From positions 62,001 through 126,000 of the forward strand of contig JBAMDO010000575.1 in the NCBI GenBank assembly GCA_037074765.1: a stretch of 64,000 nt of DNA, in the 5' to 3' direction. The stretch comes from Mansonella perstans. Lineage: Eukaryota; Nematoda; Chromadorea; Rhabditida; Onchocercidae. Positions 23,494 to 42,790 of this stretch are shown here, in pieces (the first letter of the stretch is position 1; the number at the start of each line of letters is the position of its first letter). Both the position numbers and the translations under genes were made by a program. The notes beneath the pieces are model-generated. The model saw only the letters and a list, made by a program, of their open reading frames with translations, was not told the DNA's origin and ran no database searches.

Positions 23494-23645
23494 TCACCGG
23501 GACATCAATAAGGCCACGCCCATATTGGCGCGTGACTTGCAAACCACACTGGGATACCAGTAAGGGCACGCCCATATTGGCGCGTGAATTGCAAACCACG
23601 CCGGGACACCAGTAGGGACACGCCCATATTGGCGCGTGAATTGCA
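23494..23645 (-). promoter_or_regulatory. H4 promoter array, 3 x 52 bp, with E2F-like cores
   Basis: Three copies of CACGCCCATATTGGCGCGTG, at 23515-23534, 23567-23586 and 23619-23638, sit at exact 52-bp spacing within a longer repeat (TTGCAAACCACGCCGGGACA in between). Each contains a TTGGCGCG E2F-like core and is almost an inverted repeat (CACGCCC/GGCGCGTG). Confidence 0.7.
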
Positions 23646-23674
23646 AAAAATCACGTCTTGATATTTTTAAAACT

Positions 23675-24058
23675 CTACATTGCTACAGTGAAATTAATTA
23701 AAGTATCACCGGGATATCTCGGGGTACCCGGAATCTTTTCGGCATTATAGGAACACAAGTGTAAACAAAACATATGCTATAGATCAATATCTATTTATTG
23801 GAACAGGAAACACTTGCTTCATATCTTGCTCATTTTAAAGTAAATCAATAGACAGAAATGAAAATGAAAACTCTGCATTGCTTCCATGAAATTGACTGAA
23901 ATATCATTGGGATATCTCAGGTACCAGGAGTTTTTTCAGCATTGTAGAAACACAAGTGTAAATAAAATATATATTATAGACCAGTATCTATTTATTGGAA
24001 CAAGAAACGCTTCATATCTTACTCATTCATTTTAAAGTAAACCAATAGGCAGAAGGGG
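23675..24058. repeat. tandem duplication, about 195-bp unit
   Basis: Two diverged copies begin AAAACTCTACATTGCT at about 23667 and AAAACTCTGCATTGCT at about 23866. Both contain ACACAAGTGTAAA and ATCTATTTATTGGAACA, at roughly 85 percent identity by eye. Confidence 0.8.
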
Positions 24059-24440
24059 AAATTCTGGGCAACAATCGATAGTATATCAAAATGTATGAGA
24101 GGAATATTGTAAAAGAAAACTTTTACTCTCGCATTTTTCTTTGTTTGATTTAAATAGATTTAGCAATCTCCCGGGAGGGCAATGGAGTGATCAGAATGAT
24201 GAAATTTCAAATTAGTTTTACAAATAATCAATGAGTGAATGAAGAAATGTTTTAAGTAATCAAGCTAAAAATATTACTAGGCAAATTACTGGTGAATTTA
24301 TTTTCCTTGCTGTATGGTCTTGATGCTTTGAGAGAATGCGGGTGGAGATTAGTCGTAGAAGTATTACCATTGAAGATATAAGTGTAAATTTTGCAACAGG
24401 ACAAGGAATCCCCGCTTGTCTTAAAAAAAATGGCCCAGAA
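24059..24440. other. intergenic stretch
   Basis: No gene or repeat family recognised. Confidence 0.35.
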
Positions 24441-24444
24441 CTGG

Positions 24445-24770
24445 GATCTTTGCTTTATTTGTCCCTAAGGTAGTGTTATATATGTATATTTTGTCGTTTC
24501 TTTTAAGCATCTAAAATTTCATGCAATCTGAGCGAGCAAAATTCATTTAATTCCAATCTTACATTTTTTTTTTGAGTTTGAATTCTTTTGAATTTTTTTT
24601 GAATTTTGAATATACGGCCACTGAGATCTTTCTTTTATTTGTCCCTAAGGTAGTGTATGTATATTTTTGTCACTTCTTTCAACCATTTAAATATTTCATA
24701 CAAATCTGAATGAACAAAATTCATTTAATTCTAGTCTTATGTTCTTTTAAATTTCGAAACATCGAATTAT
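24445..24770. repeat. direct duplication, about 170-bp unit
   Basis: TTTATTTGTCCCTAAGGTAG followed by TGT occurs at about 24456 and 24633. Both copies then share ATGTATATTTTGTC, a CTTCTTT/TTCTTTT stretch and AAAATTCATTTAATTC. Confidence 0.8.
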
Positions 24771-25215
24771 TTTAATTCCAAACTTCTTTCATAGCAAGCC
24801 AGCCAGGAGCCGTATATAGGAGCCAAAAAACCTGGATCAGTGACAGATCAGCCTGGGAAAGGTCCATTCTGTATTTTATTATTATTTCATTATTAATCAG
24901 ATCATCTTAATCCCTAAATTTCTGGAAATTTTAAAAATTTATTCAATATCGTGCTTAATTACTTTTCACAAAGTTTCTCTGCTAGTGTGTGAAAACAACT
25001 TATTATATTTCCATGCATGCAGCAGTACTAGTATCTCACTTCATTGGGCTTTAATGCATCATATGACTTGCCAACCGCACAGAGATATCGGTGGTTGCTA
25101 GCAGTAAACATTTGCCTGCGATCAAAAACTGATATTGCAGTAGAAATAATGTGAATAGAAAAGAAATACAGCAGTAATCAGATGCTGGAATATTAATTTT
25201 ACACTTCACTTCATG

Positions 25216-25620
25216 TTCGACCTTCAATTTCTCCAAGAATTTTCACCATATCTCCCAGAAATACCACCCCGCAACAACTACTACACTACAATACCCTGTT
25301 ATGCGAGGACCGATACCCAGTGCTATCGCAACAATGCAATGGGATGAGTTTAGCGCATGCAGGAATTACCCCACCACCCATAATTTACTTCAGATCAATT
25401 ATACATGGGTTCGTATTCCACATTCGACCTTTGGCTTCTCCAAGAATTCACCATATCCCAGAAATACCACCCCGCAACCACCACTATATCCTGTCATGCA
25501 GGTGTATTATGTACAAGACCGATTCTAAATGCTATTTCAGCAACTCAATGGGATGAGTTTACCATGCAAGAATCACTCCACCACCCATAACTTTTGATCA
25601 ATTATAGATGGGTTCTATTT
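25216..25620. repeat. tandem duplication, about 207-bp unit
   Basis: Two copies share TTCTCCAAGAATT, CCCAGAAATACCACCCCGCA, CAATGGGATGAGTTTA, CTCCACCACCCATAA-like text and ATGGGTTC. The three overlapping plus-strand open frames here arise from the repeat and are not genes. Confidence 0.85.
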
Positions 25621-25779
25621 ACATCCATTGATCCATTATAAGTCATTTCTTTAATATGTAACACAAAACATAGAAATTAGTTTTATTTATAATACTTTTT
25701 CAAATTTTTTCAAAATTTCAAATATAGAAATTATACTCGTCAATGTACACAATTCAGTAGTATGAAAAACCTTTAGAGA

Positions 25780-25791
25780 TAGCATGACTCA
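25780..25791 (-). promoter_or_regulatory. conserved downstream element of H2B
   Basis: The sense strand reads TGAGTCATGCTA about 9 bases after the hairpin. It is identical to the element behind H4 and H3. Confidence 0.6.
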
Positions 25792-25800
25792 TCCAGTTGT

Positions 25801-25816
25801 GGCCCTAAAGAGGGCC
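25801..25816 (-). terminator. H2B histone mRNA 3' stem-loop
   Basis: The sense strand reads GGCCCTCTTTAGGGCC, preceded by CCCAAC, 55 bp after the H2B stop. It is identical to the H4, H3 and H2A hairpins. Confidence 0.95.
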
Positions 25817-25871
25817 GTTGGGTTTGTGGTCAATGAGCCAAGATGACGATAAAATAAGGGCCAAAGGCCAC

Positions 25872-26240
25872 TTATTTCGAGCTCGTGTATTTCGTTACTG
25901 CTTTTGTACCCTCCGAAACCGCATGTTTGGCTAATTCACCAGGTAGAATAAGTCGCACAGCCGTTTGAATTTCACGTGAGGAAATTGTTGAACGTTTGTT
26001 GTAATGAGCTAAACGACTAGCTTCTACGGCAATACGTTCAAAAACATCATTTACGAATGAATTCATAATTGACATTGCCTTTGATGAAATTCCTGTATCA
26101 GGATGTACCTGTTTCAGTACTCGATAAATATACGCTGAATACGATTCCTTCCGTTTGCTACGTCGTTTCTTGTCGCCACTACGTGGTTTATGCGACTTTG
26201 CTGCTTTCTTCGCTCCTTTCGCTGATGGTTTCGGTGGCAT
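25872..26240 (-). CDS. H2B: Histone H2B
   Basis: Complete 122-codon intronless H2B, which pairs with H2A in the nucleosome. A basic N-tail ([19 protein letters not shown]) is followed by the histone fold ([40 protein letters not shown]) and the C-terminal AVTKYTSSK with the ubiquitinated Lys region. It is transcribed divergently from H2A, with a 402-bp shared promoter. Confidence 0.99.
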   Translation of the reverse strand: MPPKPSAKGAKKAAKSHKPRSGDKKRRSKRKESYSAYIYRVLKQVHPDTGISSKAMSIMNSFVNDVFERIAVEASRLAHYNKRSTISSREIQTAVRLILPGELAKHAVSEGTKAVTKYTSSK

Positions 26241-26642
26241 CGTTTCTTCTTTGTTGATAATTGAACTTCAAACACGCACACTGCCTGCCAAAACCAAAAA
26301 ACTTCGTTGATACGACCAAAATGCTCACACCACAACTGGACTAAACGAAATATTTACCAATGCTATCCGATGGCTATTTATACCTTTCATTGCGAGCGCC
26401 AACACTCTAAGCCACGCCTACTCTTCCCGCCAATCACAACTGGGCATGGCTTATTTGTTTGGTGCACCATAAGCCACGCCTACTTTTCCCGCCAATTGCA
26501 ACTGGGCGTGGCTTATAATGTTTGCCTCGCTCAATAAAGGATATAAATAGGGTGGAATGAATTGGTGAGTGTTTATGTTTAATCTCCTGTAGTGGCAATT
26601 AATAGCGCTCGTACTCGTACGTGTAATCAACAGTAAGTAACA
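26241..26642. promoter_or_regulatory. divergent H2B/H2A promoter with paired E2F-like modules
   Basis: TATA boxes lie at 26372-26383 (minus strand, TATAAATAGCC, for H2B) and 26542-26550 (TATAAATAG, for H2A). Between them are two modules, 26409-26453 and 26471-26516. Each reads AAGCCACGCC, then TTCCCGCCAAT (26424-26434 and 26486-26496), then GGGC(A/G)TGGCTTA. The CACGCC arms are inverted around the E2F-like core, and module spacing is 62 bp. Confidence 0.75.
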
Positions 26643-27023
26643 ATGACTGGACGTGGTAAAGGTGGTAAAGCTAAATCGTCGGGAAAAGTGAAGTCACGTT
26701 CGTCTCGTGCTGGTCTACAATTTCCTGTTGGCCGTATTCATCGAAAATTGCGCAAAGGGAACTATGCGGAACGTGTTGGTGCCGGTGCACCGGTTTATTT
26801 AGCTGCAGTGTTGGAATATCTTGCTGCGGAAGTACTCGAATTAGCTGGCAATGCTGCACGTGACAATAAAAAGACCCGAATTAACCCGCGGCATTTACAA
26901 TTGGCGGTTCGTAACGATGAAGAATTGAATAAATTGCTAGCAGGTGTAACAATTTCACAAGGTGGCGTATTGCCAAACATTCAGGCAGTACTTCTCCCGA
27001 AGAAAACTGCTGAGAAAGCGTAA
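26643..27023 (+). CDS. H2A: Histone H2A
   Basis: Complete 126-codon intronless canonical H2[41 protein letters not shown], the acidic-patch region [18 protein letters not shown], and [20 protein letters not shown]. The tail ends [10 protein letters not shown] with no SQ(E/D) motif, so it is not an H2A.X type. The 3' hairpin follows at 27055. Confidence 0.99.
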   Translation: MTGRGKGGKAKSSGKVKSRSSRAGLQFPVGRIHRKLRKGNYAERVGAGAPVYLAAVLEYLAAEVLELAGNAARDNKKTRINPRHLQLAVRNDEELNKLLAGVTISQGGVLPNIQAVLLPKKTAEKA

Positions 27024-27054
27024 GGCCTATTTTATGCGCTACAAACAACCCAAC

Positions 27055-27070
27055 GGCCCTCTTTAGGGCC
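27055..27070 (+). terminator. H2A histone mRNA 3' stem-loop
   Basis: CCCAAC followed by GGCCCTCTTTAGGGCC, 31 bp after the H2A stop. Confidence 0.95.
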
Positions 27071-27079
27071 ACAAATCTA

Positions 27080-27091
27080 TGAATCGTGCTA
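27080..27091 (+). promoter_or_regulatory. conserved downstream element of H2A
   Basis: TGAATCGTGCTA about 9 bases after the hairpin, two substitutions from the H4/H2B/H3 form. Confidence 0.55.
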
Positions 27092-28159
27092 ATCCTTATG
27101 GGTATATGATATTAGATTGTAGAGTATGACCTGTTTACATTTGTTTTTTGTCATCGGATTTCATCTAGTACTTCCATTTGTGTTTGCTGCCACATTTGGG
27201 TATTTGATTCAAAGGACAGCCATTTGAAGTGAGGAAGTTATTGTACCGATATATTTAGAATTTACTGAGGAAATAAAATTTTAATTCGTGAAGTGTGTTG
27301 CAACTTAATTATCAATGATCATTAAAATTTGGAATAAAAAACGGGAAACATTAAGAGTTCTACGGATCCATAATCAATTAATTCAGTTATTGGGGTTTTT
27401 AAATCCCAATAACCGCGATGGAGCCGTCGCTGGAGTGTCTTGGAGAATCTGGATTGCTAGAGAATCTCCCAATTAGTATGACTGTGAAAATGATGGAGAT
27501 GTTTTAGATGTGGTGACTGAGCACTTAAAGTATGACCTTCAGCATTTTTATACAGAGAGCTCTAATCATATTAGTTTAGATTCTGGGTTTCGTTGTCTTT
27601 TTCAATTAACTCTTCTAATTAACTCTTTTAATTAACTTTTTCGGTTCCATTAATTCTTTCTGAATTCTGATAGAGTTAAATAATTGATTTGAGAAGTGCA
27701 ATGGTGTACGTACCAGGAAGAACCATTCACACTTCCTCTGTGAAAATGAAATTAGAGAAATGCCGGAGGTTCAGAGGACGAAATAAAGCCTAAATTAATT
27801 TTATTGTGAAGATTAAATTAAATGCAGCACTAAACAAAGCAAGTGGTCGTCGAATTTGAATTTTGAAATTAAATTCTTTGTCTTATTGGGTACTGTAAAT
27901 GTATGTGTAATGCAAATTATCGGTAGCACTGACGATGAAGATTGTATCTCTAACATACAATCATTATCATGATTATCAAGATTATCTCGGTAGCATGGTA
28001 CCATTTGAGGGAAAAACATATTGGGACAAGTTATCAAGAACCGGCCAATTCTCCTAGTAGTATGGCACCATTTGAGGGACAAATATATTTGAAGGGGGAA
28101 GAAATCCAAGGACATCCATCCCATCAATTCATTATCTTCATTTTCATATATAAAACAAA
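27092..28159. other. intergenic between H2A and H3
   Basis: No gene recognised. The phrase AGTATGGCACCATTTGAGGG is repeated in slightly changed form (about 27993 and 28060). The long minus-strand frame at 27813-28259 runs through these repeats and shows no family. Confidence 0.4.
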
Positions 28160-28440
28160 GTATCCACGTATCAATCAATAATTTATTCAGAATCTTAAGG
28201 TGCCAAACCTTGCCAAGAAAACATGTGACATCATTAGCCCCACCACTCCAAGTAAACATTCAGACTTCGTGACCTCACGTGACCGCAAGGCTACTCTATG
28301 AAATATCCATGTATCAATCAATTTATTCAGAACCTCAAGGTGACACAGCTCGCCAACAAAACATGTCGCACCATCAGTCCCTAAATTTCAAATAAACACT
28401 CAGACTTTGTGATCTCACGTGACCTCGAGATTACCCTACG
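28160..28440. repeat. tandem duplication, about 140-bp unit
   Basis: Two copies share GTATCAATCAAT, TTTATTCAGAA, AAAACATGT, AAACA(T/C)TCAGACTT and TGACCTCACGTGACC-like text. Confidence 0.8.
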
Positions 28441-28617
28441 TCTAGGGACCGGAATCACCAGAGAAATGTGAGCGTTTTGTTATATCATTACAGTTCCAGC
28501 CTAATAGTTGACGGCGAACAGACACCACAATGCAAATACTTAACAGATCAATCCAAAGCCTTCGAAGCTTTATATTTATTTCTTCTGTGGTTGAAACTTG
28601 AAATAAACATGTGCAAG

Positions 28618-28712
28618 TCGACAAAAAAAATTTATTCAAAGCAAATTTAAACAAATTTCATTTGGACAAAAAAAATTTATTCAAAGCAAATTTAAACAAA
28701 TTTCATTTGGAC
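28618..28712. repeat. 46-bp direct repeat, 2 copies
   Basis: ACAAAAAAAATTTATTCAAA followed by GCAAATTTAAACAAATTTCA is repeated back to back just downstream of the H3 3' end. Confidence 0.85.
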
Positions 28713-28737
28713 AAAAAAAAAACCGTTGATTCTCTGA

Positions 28738-28749
28738 TAGCATGACTCA
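28738..28749 (-). promoter_or_regulatory. conserved downstream element of H3
   Basis: The sense strand reads TGAGTCATGCTA about 9 bases after the hairpin. It is identical to the H4 and H2B copies. Confidence 0.6.
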
Positions 28750-28758
28750 TTGATTTGT

Positions 28759-28774
28759 GGCCCTAAAGAGGGCC
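28759..28774 (-). terminator. H3 histone mRNA 3' stem-loop
   Basis: The sense strand reads GGCCCTCTTTAGGGCC, preceded by CCCAAC, about 50 bp after the H3 stop. Confidence 0.95.
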
Positions 28775-28824
28775 GTTGGGTTTGGGAGACAGTCATTACA
28801 CTACTCCACAGGAGACCGAGTAAT

Positions 28825-30045
<1,221 letters not shown>

Positions 30046-30050
30046 GTAAA

Positions 30051-30100
30051 TTCCCGCCAATTTGTGCAATTTTGGCGGGAAAATGGAGCATTATATAAAG
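30051..30100 (+). promoter_or_regulatory. H1 promoter: inverted E2F-like pair and TATA
   Basis: TTCCCGCCAA at 30051-30060 and its inverse TTTGGCGGGAAAA at 30071-30083 form a palindromic pair, followed by TTATATAAAG at 30091-30100, about 60 bp before the H1 ATG. Confidence 0.7.
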
Positions 30101-30156
30101 GTGATCGTCTGCTATTTTAGTATTAGTGGCGTAAAGCGTAGTGTTAATATTCGGCA

Positions 30157-30795
30157 ATGGAAGTATCAGCTGTTGAGTTGCCTTTAGCGACGTCGATAGG
30201 CATGTCAAGCACGAAGTCTCCGATCACAAAGTTTCCGGTCACAGGGTCTCCGATTATGAAATCTCTGATCAAGAAATCTCCAGCCGCGAAATCTCCAAAA
30301 CAACGATTGGGAGCTTATACAGCTCCCAAAGTACGTTCAAAACGACAAGGCACGAAAGCGATGAAAAATCATCCGAGTTATTCTCAAATGATCAAGGAAG
30401 CGATTACTGCTTTGAAGGATCGAAAAGGTTCAAGTCGTGTGGCTATCCTGAAATATATTTCTGGCCATTATCAATTGGGTGATAACGGTAAACGTGTACA
30501 TTCTCAACTTCGATTGGCCATCAAGAAGGGTATTACATCGGGGAAGTTTACACTTGCAAAAGGTGCTGGTGTGAATGGTTCCTTCAAACTTGGTACCACT
30601 AAAGTGGAAGGTAAGCCAAAGAAGGAATCGAATAAGCCAAAAAAGAAGACATCGAAGAAAGAAGGAAAAGGTAAGATTGTTGTTTCTGATTCTCCTAAGA
30701 AACCGCTGAAGAAGAAAGTAGCAGTTGTAGCAAAGAAGTCATCGAAAAAGAAAATGAAGACAAGCAAGCCGAAGCCGAAAAAAACAACGCCATAG
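30157..30795 (+). CDS. H1: Linker histone H1
   Basis: 212 codons, intronless. The globular winged-helix domain spans about residues 70-145 (HPSYSQMIKEAITALKDRKG, SRVAILKYISGHYQLGD, VHSQLRLAIKKGI, GVNGSFKL), followed by a Lys/Pro/Ser-rich C-terminal tail that binds linker DNA. The N-tail is unusual: repeated Ser/Thr-Pro phrases (TKSPITKFPVTGSP, KKSPAAKSPKQ), which look like CDK sites. Having the histone stem-loop and being linked to the core genes marks it as replication-dependent. The first ATG at 30157 is used; a second Met at codon 16 (MSSTKSP) could also serve. Confidence 0.98.
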   Translation: MEVSAVELPLATSIGMSSTKSPITKFPVTGSPIMKSLIKKSPAAKSPKQRLGAYTAPKVRSKRQGTKAMKNHPSYSQMIKEAITALKDRKGSSRVAILKYISGHYQLGDNGKRVHSQLRLAIKKGITSGKFTLAKGAGVNGSFKLGTTKVEGKPKKESNKPKKKTSKKEGKGKIVVSDSPKKPLKKKVAVVAKKSSKKKMKTSKPKPKKTTP

Positions 30796-30829
30796 TGTTA
30801 CGTCTATGACGTTGGTTCCATAACCCAAC

Positions 30830-30845
30830 GGCCCTCTTAAGGGCC
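30830..30845 (+). terminator. H1 histone mRNA 3' stem-loop
   Basis: CCCAAC followed by GGCCCTCTTAAGGGCC, 34 bp after the stop. The loop is CTTA instead of CTTT, the only hairpin in the cluster that differs. Confidence 0.93.
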
Positions 30846-30854
30846 ACAAATTTC

Positions 30855-30866
30855 ATGAATCATGCC
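30855..30866 (+). promoter_or_regulatory. conserved downstream element of H1
   Basis: TGAATCATGCCA about 10 bases after the hairpin, the most diverged copy of the shared element. Confidence 0.5.
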
Positions 30867-30867
30867 A

Positions 30868-31145
30868 TCCTTTTTGGTTTCGTTCAGATTCAAAAGTTTC
30901 TTTAGGGGAAAAAATTCCTTCAGGTTCTTTAAAAATAGATTTAAGTGAATTAAAAAGTTGTTATCGATTTGATTTCGGAGCTTATTACACTGAGGGCCGA
31001 CCTTTTTGGTCTCTAAGTTTCCTTCAGATTCAAAAGGTCATGCTTCTTCTCTAAAAATAGGTTAAAGTAAGTTAGGAAATTGTTATCGATTGGATGGAAC
31101 AAGTTCCCTTTCGAACTGGTTATACACTGAGGGCCAATTATGGTA
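30868..31145. repeat. degenerate tandem duplication, about 130-bp unit
   Basis: Two copies share CCTTTTTGGT, CCTTCAGATTCAAAAG-like text, AAATTGTTATCGATT and TTACACTGAGGGCC. They lie just downstream of the H1 gene. Confidence 0.7.
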
Positions 31146-31627
31146 TCATTCACGGCTTTCAGATCCTGGGCCGATTATCGTATCATTCATAGCTTTCAAG
31201 TTCTGTTTGCGGTCGCGGTGTGTCCTCAGAATCGTATGATTACAGGATTTCAAAGTTGCCGAAACAGTGTGAAAGAACCGAATATTGAAATTATGTCGTC
31301 GTCATCCAACTTTCTGGGCAAAAAGGTAAAATGATTGTCGCAATGTAATTCAGGAAGAAAATGTCTTAATTACAATCGAGTCAATCGACCCGATAAAAGG
31401 TACACAAGTTTAGCTTACGCGCATCACGACGATTCAAGTTTGATTTTCCCAGTATTTCAAATCAAGTCATTGATTATCCATAATTATTGGGTAAGGACAT
31501 TTTGATATCACTGTGGGATTTTTATGTTGATGAAGGCACGAAGGATGCCAATATAGATGGATCACAAAACTAGATATCCAAATTTTATGATACAAAAAAT
31601 AAGTTGAATATATAGATACTGCAGATG

Positions 31628-31866
31628 AATAATTTCCAATATCAGCATTAAACGCAGAAGACCAAATTGTTCGTTTCCAACATCAGAAGTTGCTAAATGT
31701 GTACAATTGTGGAAATAATAATATGTCATTCACTCTAAATTGTTCTCAACAAAGGAATGTATCCAGTAAGTTTAGTCAAAACAGGTGTGTTTACTTAATC
31801 CAACTCAATAATTTCCAGTATCAGCATTAAGCGCAGGAGACCAAATTGTTCGTTTCCAACATCACA
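31628..31866. repeat. 58-bp direct repeat pair, 179 bp apart
   Basis: AATAATTTCCAATATCAGCA, then TTAAACGCAGAAGACCAAAT and TGTTCGTTTCCAACATCA, at 31628-31686 and again at 31807-31866 with three substitutions. The second copy ends near the ISWI stop region. Confidence 0.9.
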
Positions 31867-31916
31867 AAATGATGTAGTGAATTTTATCCGAGGTAACATC
31901 ACTCATAAGATCATCA

Positions 31917-39462
<7,546 letters not shown>

Positions 39463-40173
39463 TTTATTCGCCTATAATAATTTCAGATAATTTTACGATG
39501 CGATAGCTTCAATGTTAGACAATAAAATACAATAAAAAAAACGCATTAATTCATTAAAATCCGAGAACCTACACAAAGCCATCCCAATAAATCACTCAGC
39601 CAGGCAACTAAAGCCATAAATCCATCAGTGTACCACACAATATCCCGACCAATCTAAGTATTTCGGCAAAGCGATTTACTGCAACGTAACAATCAATCAC
39701 ATAGTGTGTTATCTTTAGAGAACGCAACGAAAATTACTGTGCCATGACATATATGAACGATAGTTGTAGATAGTGGAATATTTAGAAGTTAGTTTGAAGA
39801 TTTGGAACTATTTAGGAACTTAAAGTGACTATTTAAAATTGGTTAAAATCATGAATACTAATAGATTTTAAAAATTTGACATTATGGTGGAACAATCTAT
39901 CGATGATTTACTGTTAAGTTGTTGCTTTAGAGATAAAAATACTGATGTAAAAATCAAGTTGTTGGCTTAAAGATCAAGTTATTGATTAAAAAATCAAAAC
40001 ACATTAATGTAAATATTGAGCAATCACAAGTTAATAAATTATTGTGAAAATAGATTTAAATGCTAATGTATGACTTTAAAATATAATGGATTCCGAAATG
40101 ATTTGATAATTTCTATTCATTTACTCATTGCTTTATTGTGCTTTACTCGTACGAATATTCTCTGATTGCAGTG
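39463..40173. other. head-to-head spacer between ISWI and DUS4L
   Basis: A 711-bp region separates the two divergent start codons and must hold both promoters. It contains loosely repeated AAATCAAGTTGTTG/AAATCAAAA phrases near 39950-40000. No specific element was recognised. Confidence 0.5.
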
Positions 40174-42790
40174 ATGAAAGGTCAGTTATACGACTTGTTA
40201 ATTGGAGAAAGTATTGAAAGGAAAGATATCACGAAAGATATGTATGTGGATGATAACTTACCTGTATTTGTTGCTGCACCTATGGTACGATATTCAAAGT
40301 AAATAATTTCTCAATTTTCTAATTAATTTAAATCTACAGATATATAGAGGTAGTTGTAAAGGATTTTATCTCTTGTATTCTTGCTAATTTAGCCATCTGT
40401 CATAGCAATTACATTATTACATTCTTTGAATTGAACGAGGTTTCTCTTCTGCTAATGAATTAAAGTAAAAATTATGCCTCAAGCATAACAGAATTCGAAA
40501 TATATTGAAACGGGCGAAATTTATTGCTTGCCCAGGAAAAATTACAGTATAAGTTGGATTATTGTTTATTGTTATTTCAGGAAATTATGAAATTTTAAAT
40601 GAAACAAACATTCGGTTTCTATCTAGATCTAGTTGTACGATAGAGAAACTCAAATTAAGAAGCCAAATGAAAGATAAAATAAATTCAGCGGAGATAGGAT
40701 TAGTGACATAAATTTATATAGAGTGTAATTTTTTAAATTCATGCAGAATGTAAAAAAAAAAGTAAGTTCAAACAATAGCAAAATGAGCCAAAACAAAACT
40801 AGAGACAACCAGAACTATATCTTCCATATCAAATCCATACAAATGAAATTTTAATCAGGTTATGACATCGGAAAACTAATAAGAAACAAATAGGCTATTT
40901 TTAGGCTTCCATTTCGAATGTTAGTGCGACTATATGCAGTAGATGTTGCATTTACACCTATGATTTATGCGAAACACTTCATTGCTTCGGAACAGTGTCG
41001 ATCTGCAGAATTCACTACTTGTCCTGGTGATAATTTTGCGACTATTTTTCAGTTTACGAAAACTACGAAATACTTGAACATCAAAGTATTGAAGCAAATT
41101 AATGAGTGTAAAACGGCTTAAGATAATTAACTTTTGTGCTATACTCTTTATTACTATTATTCATCACTATTTACTCGGATTTCTTTCATTTAATATTTTT
41201 GAATGTATTTTAAATTTAGTTTGGTGATCGAAAATTGATTTACTATGAGTTACTTTTAAATTTTTTTTATGCAGATGACAATCCAACCGTTGTGCAATTT
41301 GCTGCCAATAAACCAGAGGAATTTTCCACAGCGGCAATGTTCATAAGCAGGTATTATATCTTCCAATTTAACGGTGTTTCATATACACCAGTTTATCTGA
41401 ACTTATTGTCTTTTGATACATTATAATCAAGCTGGCAAATCAAGTTATACAAGATGATATGTCTTCTATTCATTCAGGTATTGTCGGGGTATTGATCTGA
41501 ACTGTGGTTGTCCACAACGAGATGTTATGAAAGAAGGATGTGGTTCAAGTTTATTGGCAGATCCAGTTCGAATCGCTGATATCGTTGCGACTACACGTCG
41601 GCAAATTTCAAAACCAGATTTCACTGTAACAATAATTTACTGAAAATGGCCTTAGTAGTTAACAGCAAAGACTTTCATTATGTAAGTTGCATATTTTAGG
41701 TTTCAATCAAAATTCGACTGAAATCGAATCGCCAGTTAACTTTAGAAACTTGTCGTCAAGCAGAAAAAGCTGGTGTTTCATTCATAACAGTGCACGGACG
41801 GACACCCGAACAGCGGTCGGAACCTGCAGACTATGATATGATCAAGCTGATCAAATCAAGCCTCTCTATTCCCGTAATCGCTAATGGAAGTATCAAAAGC
41901 TATGAACAGGCATTGCAAGTCGTGAAATATACGAGAGTTGATGGTTAGTCTTTCTGGGATGGTTCTGTATTACTCGGAATTATTTATGTACTATTCTGTG
42001 TTTATAATTCCGAAATGTTGGAATAATTCAAGTAAGGTTCAAATTTTTGTTTCTTTAATTAAGAATTACTGTTATTGCAGCTTATCTTTGTTCAGTGAAA
42101 TAATTTTAATCTCTTTAATATCTTTTCTTCACTGAATGCTATTAATCTCCATAAAGTCTTTTTTCCACTGACTACTTATTGAACTTCTTTTAATAATCTG
42201 AAAAGTGCATAATGCTGAGTTGAGCAGTTCCCTTTTTAACATCAATTTTAACTATTTGAATAAACAAGGGTTTTTTTAAGATCTGTAAATTTCTTGTTTT
42301 CAGTATCACGCACAAGAAAATTATAATAGAAAGGTCAGAATTCAGTATGCCGTAGTTGTCATTTTGCAGGTGTAATGTCGGCAAATGGTTTGTTAGAAAA
42401 TCCAGCCATGTTTGCTGGTTACACTTCTACTCCGAAGCAATGTGTTGTGGATTGGGTACGATATTTATTTTTCTTTCTTTTTTCTTATTGTATGTTTTGC
42501 ATGCTTGAAATTTGTGGTAAGTGAGATCATCCAGCATGTTTATCGGTTTGTCTAAGTAGTTGATGTTATTTGCGGTTATATTTTTTGCTAATTTTTCATT
42601 TATTATTGCTGAGCTACTAATTCTACAGGTACGTTTGGCAACAGAACATGGTTGTCCATTTGATTTGTTTCATCAACAGTTGATGTTCATGCTTCGATCT
42701 TCGCTTACTAATAGGCAAAGAGTGATGTTTAATGGACTGAATAACCATCCAGCTGTTTTTGACTTTCTCGATCGTAATATTTTTAAGTGA
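40174..42790 (+). CDS. DUS4L: tRNA-dihydrouridine synthase 4-like (DUS4L)
   Basis: FMN-dependent enzyme that reduces uridine to dihydrouridine in the tRNA D-loop (positions 20a/20b in the Dus4 class). Exons: 40174-40302, 40904-41026, 41275-41349, 41480-41624, 41700-41943, 42370-42456 and 42630-42790. Family text: VFVAAPMVRYSKLPFRMLVR (N-terminal TIM-barrel strand), YAKHFIASEQCR, VVQFAANKPEEF, GIDLNCGCPQRDVMKEGCGS (catalytic-Cys segment and FMN pocket), SIKIRL, FITVHGRTPEQRSEPADYDM, IPVIANGSI, and DGVMSANGLLENPAMF (phosphate-binding GR-like site). Length is about 310 residues, typical for DUS4L. The ATG follows a TTGCAG site by two bases, fitting trans-splicing. No frame break seen. Confidence 0.95.
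40760..40885 (+). repeat. dispersed repeat copy 2 (DUS4L intron 1)
   Basis: Contains AGTAAGTTCAAACAATAGCA and CATACAAATGAAATTTTAAT. It is the partner of the 38841-38965 copy. Confidence 0.75.

Noticed and set aside
24456..24664. CCCTAAGGTAG repeats as telomere-like or meganuclease-site sequence
   Set aside because: Only two copies, part of an ordinary ~170-bp duplication, not a telomeric array.
25301..25590. Three overlapping plus-strand frames upstream of H2B
   Set aside because: They lie in a 207-bp tandem duplication and differ between copies; no codon bias or splice sites.
27813..28259. 148-codon minus-strand frame
   Set aside because: Spans two local repeats, lacks any family resemblance, and its composition matches noncoding flanks.
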